Shown here in pieces: positions 60,104-64,000 of a DNA stretch of 64,000 bases. The DNA comes from Leptobacterium flavescens. GTDB lineage: Bacteria; Bacteroidota; Bacteroidia; Flavobacteriales; Flavobacteriaceae. The stretch is from contig NZ_JAABOO010000001.1 of assembly GCF_010671605.1 (NCBI RefSeq), positions 434,001 to 498,000 on the forward strand. The letters run 5' to 3'. A model generated the notes under the pieces. It had not been told where the DNA came from. It ran no database searches and was given only the letters and a program-made list of their open reading frames with translations. The position numbers and the translations under genes are program-made. Positions within the stretch are counted from its first letter, which is position 1, and every line of letters begins with the position of its first letter.

Positions 60104-61057
60104 TTATTTGAAAAAGGAATCTACAAACTCATATTTGTTAAAGACCTGCAGGTCTTCGATACCTTCTCCTACTCCTATATATTTTACAGGGATCTGGAAC
60201 TGGTCTGAAATACCTATAACTACTCCTCCCTTTGCAGTCCCGTCCAGTTTGGTAACTGCCAGGGAACTCACTTCGGTAGCTTTTGTAAATTGTTTAGCCT
60301 GTTCAAAAGCGTTCTGTCCTGTAGAACCGTCCAGTACCAGTAAGATCTCATGAGGGGAATTATCTACCACTTTTTGCATCACCCTTTTTACCTTGGTCAG
60401 CTCGTTCATAAGATTTACTTTATTGTGAAGACGTCCGGCAGTATCTATAATAACTACATCGGCATCCTGAGCTACGGCAGATTTAAGAGTATCGAAAGCC
60501 ACAGAAGCCGGGTCACTCCCCATTTCCTGCTTAACGATAGGAATATCTACCCTGTCTGCCCATACCTGAAGCTGATCTATGGCCGCTGCCCTAAAGGTAT
60601 CTGCAGCTCCAAGAACTACTTTTTTACCCTGTTTCTTAAACTGATATGCTAATTTTCCGATAGTGGTGGTCTTCCCCACTCCGTTTACTCCAACTACCAT
60701 CAGAACATAAGGTTTTGAAGTTTCGGGAATACTGAATTCCGTAGCTTCTCCCACATTGGTTTCAGACAACAAGCCTGCAATCTCTTCTCTGAGTATCTGA
60801 TTAAGTTCTTCGGTTCCCAGATATTTATCCTTTGAAACACGTTCCTCAATACGCTCAATGATCTTTAAGGTAGTGTTTACCCCAACATCACTGCTTACCA
60901 GCACTTCTTCCAGATCATCCAGCACATCATCATCTACTTTGGATTTTCCGGCAACTGCTTTGCTCAATTTGGAGAAAAAACTGGATTTACTTTTTTCCAG
61001 CCCCTTATCTAAGGTTTCCTTTTTATCTGAAGAAAATATTTTTTTAAAAAGGCTCAT
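60104..61057 (-). CDS. ftsY: Signal recognition particle receptor FtsY
   Basis: 317 residues. A short basic N-terminus and helical N domain lead to the SRP-GTPase G domain: GVNGVGKTTTIGKLA (near 125-139), DTFRAAAIDQLQVWA, DTAGRLHNKVNLM (near 206-218) and TKLDGTAKGG (near 267-276). The long acidic A domain of E. coli FtsY is missing, as usual in this phylum. It receives SRP-nascent-chain complexes at the membrane. It has its own terminator and is separated from the ribosomal-protein genes upstream by another one. Confidence 0.95.
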   Translation of the reverse strand: MSLFKKIFSSDKKETLDKGLEKSKSSFFSKLSKAVAGKSKVDDDVLDDLEEVLVSSDVGVNTTLKIIERIEERVSKDKYLGTEELNQILREEIAGLLSETNVGEATEFSIPETSKPYVLMVVGVNGVGKTTTIGKLAYQFKKQGKKVVLGAADTFRAAAIDQLQVWADRVDIPIVKQEMGSDPASVAFDTLKSAVAQDADVVIIDTAGRLHNKVNLMNELTKVKRVMQKVVDNSPHEILLVLDGSTGQNAFEQAKQFTKATEVSSLAVTKLDGTAKGGVVIGISDQFQIPVKYIGVGEGIEDLQVFNKYEFVDSFFK

Positions 61058-61221
61058 ACTAAATGAGTATTTATTTTATAGTTGTTCCCAAGCCCTGCCA
61101 TTCACTATACTTTTGTTCTTTTAAATCCGGAAACAAAAGAAGCAAGAAGGAAATCTGTGTCTGTCAGTGAATTGAAATTAATTTTCGGGCTATGTATTAT
61201 CAAAGATATAAAAACAAAAAA

Positions 61222-61242
61222 CTACTCTCTGTAAGAAAGTAG
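61222..61242 (-). terminator. Terminator of the rpmB-rpmG-DUF4295 operon
   Basis: CTACTCTC (61222-61229) and GAAAGTAG (61235-61242) pair with one wobble; on the minus strand a run of T follows the stem. Confidence 0.75.
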
Positions 61243-61270
61243 CTTTTATTAATATTGTTAGAAACGTGTG

Positions 61271-61423
61271 TTACTTCTTGCTTAACCACTCGTTTACACG
61301 CTCAGGTGCCATAACTGACTCTACAAATGTGTAGGCTCCTGACTTAGGAGACTTAACCATTTTGATAGCTTTGGTTAATCTCTTAGAACTTGTTTGTAAC
61401 GATGCTACTGTCTTCTTTGCCAT
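61271..61423 (-). CDS. DUF4295 small basic protein
   Basis: 50 residues, too short for many ORF callers: begins MAKKTVASLQTSSKRLTKAI and ends ERVNEWLSKK. Small basic DUF4295 proteins stand behind rpmB and rpmG in Bacteroidota and are thought to be ribosome-associated; that role is inferred from the neighbourhood. Its ATG (61423) is 8 nt beyond the rpmG stop, so the three genes are one operon. Confidence 0.9.
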   Translation of the reverse strand: MAKKTVASLQTSSKRLTKAIKMVKSPKSGAYTFVESVMAPERVNEWLSKK

Positions 61424-61431
61424 GGCTTAAA

Positions 61432-61614
61432 TTATTTGATCTCTTTATGAATAGTCATTCTCTTCAGAATAGGATTGAATTTCTTGATCTCCATTCTGTC
61501 TGGTGTATTCTTTTTATTCTTCGTTGTGATATAACGAGAAGTACCCGGCATACCAGAATCTTTATGCTCTGTACATTCTAAAATAACCTGTATTCTGTTA
61601 CCTTTCTTTGCCAT
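61432..61614 (-). CDS. rpmG: 50S ribosomal protein L33
   Basis: 60 residues, complete. [14 protein letters not shown] and the [20 protein letters not shown] stretch (key YITTKNKKN) identify L33. Only one cysteine is present (in LECTEHK), so this is the zinc-free (C-minus) form. It starts 20 nt after the rpmB stop. Confidence 0.97.
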   Translation of the reverse strand: MAKKGNRIQVILECTEHKDSGMPGTSRYITTKNKKNTPDRMEIKKFNPILKRMTIHKEIK

Positions 61615-61634
61615 CTTTCTTTATTTTTTCAGGA

Positions 61635-61871
61635 TTACTTAATAAATCCTTTTTCTTTAGCTTCTTTTAATACTGCAGAAATACCTTTTTTGTTGATGTT
61701 TTTCAATGCAGAAGTTGATACCTTTAAAGTAATCCAACGATCCTCTTCAGGTATATAAAAGCGTTTTTTCGTTAGGTTAGCGTTGAATTTACGCTTTGTT
61801 TTATTCATTGCGTGCGAAACGTTGTTCCCAACCATCGCTTTTTTACCCGTAAGTTCACAAATTCTTGACAT
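61635..61871 (-). CDS. rpmB: 50S ribosomal protein L28
   Basis: 78 residues, complete. Landmarks are [21 protein letters not shown] and [17 protein letters not shown] (key [13 protein letters not shown]), with [19 protein letters not shown] at the end. The usual zinc-binding cysteine set is absent apart from one cysteine near the N-terminus. It is the first gene of rpmB, rpmG, DUF4295. Confidence 0.97.
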   Translation of the reverse strand: MSRICELTGKKAMVGNNVSHAMNKTKRKFNANLTKKRFYIPEEDRWITLKVSTSALKNINKKGISAVLKEAKEKGFIK

Positions 61872-61907
61872 TTCTTCTAACTTTTTGTGTTATTTCAAAA
61901 CAGGGTG

Positions 61908-61938
61908 CAAATTAACGAATTTTTTAGCGGACTGACAA
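61908..61938 (-). promoter_or_regulatory. Promoter of the rpmB operon
   Basis: On the minus strand, TTG (61938-61936), 20 nt, TTAATTTG (61915-61908), close to the Bacteroidota consensus TTG-N19-TAnnTTTG, leaving a leader of about 30 nt before the ATG at 61871. Confidence 0.6.
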
Positions 61939-61948
61939 AAAAGAATAT

Positions 61949-63196
61949 TTAAAATTTTAAAATTTCTTTTTGCAATAATTCAAATGCTTTATTTGCCGTC
62001 TTATTGATCACTTTTTCCCGATGATTTCCCATGTTTGCTTCAAACGAGAAGATCCCTTCGGGACTGGCTATTCCGATAAAGACGGTTCCCACTTCGGCAT
62101 CTGATTCGCCTTTACTGGGTCCTGCATTACCTGTTGTGGAGATAGCAAAGTCGGTTTTTAACAACTGACGGACATTTTTTGCCATTTCTTCTGCTACCCG
62201 GGCACTCACCACCGAATGTTCCTTAATAGCGGCTTCCGGAACTCCCAGGATATTTGTTTTTACCTCGGTAGCATAACTCACCACACTTCCTTTAAAATAG
62301 GCCGAAGCACCTGCCTGTGCTGTAATACGTTCGGCTATTTTCCCTCCGGTACAGCTTTCTGCAGTAGCCAAGGTCATTCCTTTTTCAGTTAAAAGGCTTC
62401 CGATAAGGAATTCTATGGAATGGTCGTTTTCCGTTCCGTATATAATATCTCCTATGATCTGCCTGAGGGATTCTACGCGTTTATCCACCTCCTTCTCGAT
62501 CAACTCCTTGTCTTTTCCTTTGGCAGTTAACCTCAGTCTTACCTTTCCGAGGTTGGGCAGGTAAGCCAGTTTTATATAAGAAGGCAGGTCATTTTCCCAG
62601 CTTTCAATTTTTTCGGCAATTGCACTCTCTCCCATCCCATAGGTAAGCACCGTTTTGTGAAGGATAAACGGAAGTTCGAATTTTTGACGCACCCTGGGTA
62701 ATACCTCGTCGGTGATCAATGCTCTCATTTCGTAGGGTACACCGGGCAGGGAAACAAAAACTTTCCCATTCTTCTCCAGCCACATTCCGGGAGCAGTACC
62801 AAATTTATTCATCAGGGCAACGGCCTTCGAAGGTACCAGTGCCTGTCTCCTGTTCACTTCAGAAATAGGAGTGCTGATATAACGGGCAAACAACTCCTCA
62901 ACATGGGCCAGTACCTCATCATTCTGTACAAGGGTATCATTAAAATATTCGCAAATGGTATGCTTGGTAATATCATCTTTGGTCGGACCCAATCCGCCCG
63001 TTATAATGATGATATCTGCTCTGTCTTCCGCTTCGGACAGGGCCTGAAGAATATGTTCTTTCTCATCCTGTACGGAAGTGATCTGATAAACAGACACTCC
63101 TGTTTTATTGAGTTCTTTGGAAATAAAAGCAGAATTGGTATCTATGATCTGCCCTATAAGAATTTCATCACCTATTGTGATAATTTCTGCCTGCAT
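61949..63196 (-). CDS. cinA: CinA-family nicotinamide-nucleotide amidohydrolase
   Basis: 415 residues with the two usual parts. The N-terminal molybdopterin-binding-like domain (about 1-170) has [16 protein letters not shown] and [12 protein letters not shown] (near 65-76). The C-terminal CinA/PncC domain (about 255-412) has [16 protein letters not shown] (near 279-294) with the catalytic serine, and TGNAGPS. It deamidates NMN and may hydrolyse ADP-ribose, recycling pyridine nucleotides. It overlaps the Hpt gene by one base (TGATG), so translation is coupled. Confidence 0.94.
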   Translation of the reverse strand: MQAEIITIGDEILIGQIIDTNSAFISKELNKTGVSVYQITSVQDEKEHILQALSEAEDRADIIIITGGLGPTKDDITKHTICEYFNDTLVQNDEVLAHVEELFARYISTPISEVNRRQALVPSKAVALMNKFGTAPGMWLEKNGKVFVSLPGVPYEMRALITDEVLPRVRQKFELPFILHKTVLTYGMGESAIAEKIESWENDLPSYIKLAYLPNLGKVRLRLTAKGKDKELIEKEVDKRVESLRQIIGDIIYGTENDHSIEFLIGSLLTEKGMTLATAESCTGGKIAERITAQAGASAYFKGSVVSYATEVKTNILGVPEAAIKEHSVVSARVAEEMAKNVRQLLKTDFAISTTGNAGPSKGESDAEVGTVFIGIASPEGIFSFEANMGNHREKVINKTANKAFELLQKEILKF

Positions 63197-63534
63197 CAGA
63201 GTCCAAAGTTATCTTTTAGCTGCGCGATGGCTTTATTAATATTTTCTTCCACAAAAGGGAATAAGCCGTTAATGACCCCCATATCTTTATCATTCTTCCC
63301 CTGGGTTTCGATTTCCAAAACCTTCACTCGCACTTCTTCCATTCCCAAAAGATCCACATTCGGTTTTATTTTATGGGCATGCTGATAAATCTCTTCAAAC
63401 TTCTGGTTTGCAATCGCTTCCTTAAGATTTGCCAGATCCTGAGGAGTCTCTTCTAAAAACACTCCAATTACCGAAACAATAAACTCTTCGTCTCCTCCGG
63501 AAAGCTCGGTTAATTTATCTAAATCGTATAACAT
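63196..63534 (-). CDS. Hpt-domain phosphotransfer protein
   Basis: 112 residues, a stand-alone histidine phosphotransfer domain. The phosphoacceptor is H54 in [14 protein letters not shown] (near 52-65), where Bacteroidota proteins have KPN in place of the usual KGS. Four helices fill the protein with no attached receiver or kinase. It should relay phosphate between a hybrid kinase and a response regulator, neither of which is encoded nearby. It overlaps cinA by one base and starts 2 nt after the FAH-family gene. Confidence 0.88.
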   Translation of the reverse strand: MLYDLDKLTELSGGDEEFIVSVIGVFLEETPQDLANLKEAIANQKFEEIYQHAHKIKPNVDLLGMEEVRVKVLEIETQGKNDKDMGVINGLFPFVEENINKAIAQLKDNFGL

Positions 63535-63536
63535 AG

Positions 63537-64000
63537 CTATTTAATATTTAGGGCCAATAATTTCCTATCCTCTAAAAAGCCCTCAAGGTAATCATTTGGC
63601 TTTACTTTACCAACTCCTGCTGGTGTACCGGTAAAAATTATATCGCCCTTTTTTAATGTAAAAAACGTAGATACATATGCAATAAGCTCATCTATCTTCC
63701 ATAGCATAAGGCGCGTATTCCCGTTTTGAACAGTTTCCCCGTTTATTGCCAGTTTAAAACCGAGGGCATTCAAATTTTTATAATCGCCTTTACGCCTCCA
63801 CTCTCCTATCACAGCCGAACCGTCAAACCCTTTGGCCTTTTCCCAGGGCAGGCCTTTGGTTTTTAATTGGCTCTGAAGGTCTCTTGCCGTAAAATCTATC
63901 CCTAATCCTATTTCGTCATAGTATTTATGGGCAAAGCGTTCATCTATATGTTTGCCTACCTTGTTAATCTTAACCAGCACCTCTACTTCGTAATGAATAT
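63537..64000 (-). CDS. Fumarylacetoacetate hydrolase-family protein (5' end cut by the window)
   Basis: The frame is open to the right edge, so about 154 C-terminal residues are seen, with HYEVEVLVKINKVGKHI at the edge. Landmarks of the FAH fold: YYDEIGLGIDFTARDLQ (metal-binding region), KGFDGSAVIGEW, LNGE-like INGETVQNGNT and DIIFTGTPAGVGKV. Family members cleave or tautomerise acylpyruvates and oxaloacetate; many in this position are annotated as acylpyruvase. A GTG within the frame at 63980 is not the start. Confidence 0.92.
   Translation of the reverse strand, partial: IHYEVEVLVKINKVGKHIDERFAHKYYDEIGLGIDFTARDLQSQLKTKGLPWEKAKGFDGSAVIGEWRRKGDYKNLNALGFKLAINGETVQNGNTRLMLWKIDELIAYVSTFFTLKKGDIIFTGTPAGVGKVKPNDYLEGFLEDRKLLALNIK

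Noticed and set aside
1-64000. Search for CRISPR arrays, tRNA/rRNA genes, integrases, attachment sites and prophage
   Set aside because: No regularly spaced repeats, cloverleaf genes, recombinases or phage structural genes were seen; the only mobile-element trace is the transposase remnant at 56225.

Overview
The window is a chromosomal segment of a Bacteroidota bacterium, almost certainly a member of the Flavobacteriaceae. The evidence is a low-to-medium G+C base composition, A-rich leaders without Shine-Dalgarno sequences, promoter boxes of the TAnnTTTG type, a long (314 aa) NusB, a PUR-family/DUF3276 protein, BshC, DUF4295 next to L28/L33, lipobox-bearing secreted proteins, and the conserved nusB-DUF1573-yajC order. 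No tRNA, rRNA, integrase, prophage or CRISPR array is visible. Genus and species cannot be resolved by eye.

Layout. 0-5 kb: the 3' end of a gene that is probably secA, a sterol-desaturase-type membrane hydroxylase and a large secreted M14 carboxypeptidase. 4.4-10 kb: two ECF sigma operons. The first (sigma plus a two-TM protein) diverges from a small membrane protein gene, and both directions carry the same promoter signature, TGTAACC-N17-GTCATA. The second runs sigma, one-TM anti-sigma-like protein, secreted DUF4097 protein, with overlapping genes. A lipoprotein MsrA and an AhpD-like protein lie between them. 10.1-16.1 kb: a TetR gene, an SDR oxidoreductase, an MMPL/RND exporter, a LolA-like periplasmic protein and an outer-membrane beta-barrel. 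A 14-bp operator-like word recurs in front of the TetR, SDR and exporter genes, so this looks like one regulon moving a hydrophobic or lipid cargo from the inner to the outer membrane.

16.1-25.6 kb: galM, a DUF2911 protein and meaB; then a tightly packed envelope-glycan cluster (GT2, double LAB_N protein, ArnT-like GT, unknown membrane protein, convergent PAP2 phosphatase); then a MATE exporter and mazG. 25.7-34.3 kb: an accessory-looking run of small genes (two NTF2-like proteins, ankyrin protein, PD40 propeller, formamidase-like lipoprotein, SRPBCC, MOSC, DinB, YdeI) around pyrD and pepT. 34.4-42.9 kb: yajC, DUF1573, nusB and leucine-type dehydrogenase on the minus strand, then an ABC exporter, the PUR-family gene, a second M14 peptidase and a small lipoprotein. 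42.9-50.5 kb: a minus-strand run of guaA, a LysM/PBP1 fusion, osmC and DUF922, preceded by bshC and a PLP decarboxylase. 50.5-56.8 kb: a candidate structured RNA, the third M14 peptidase, a large HExxH metalloprotease and a frameshifted REP-associated transposase flanked by REP-like hairpins. 56.8-64 kb: minus-strand housekeeping genes (rimO, amidase, ftsY, DUF4295, rpmG, rpmB, cinA, an Hpt protein) and a FAH-family gene cut by the right edge.

The observations that seem least explained by standard annotation are the divergent ECF promoter pair, the triple operator of the lipid-export-like regulon, the multi-branched RNA candidate between bshC and the third M14 gene, and the decayed transposase with its REP hairpins.
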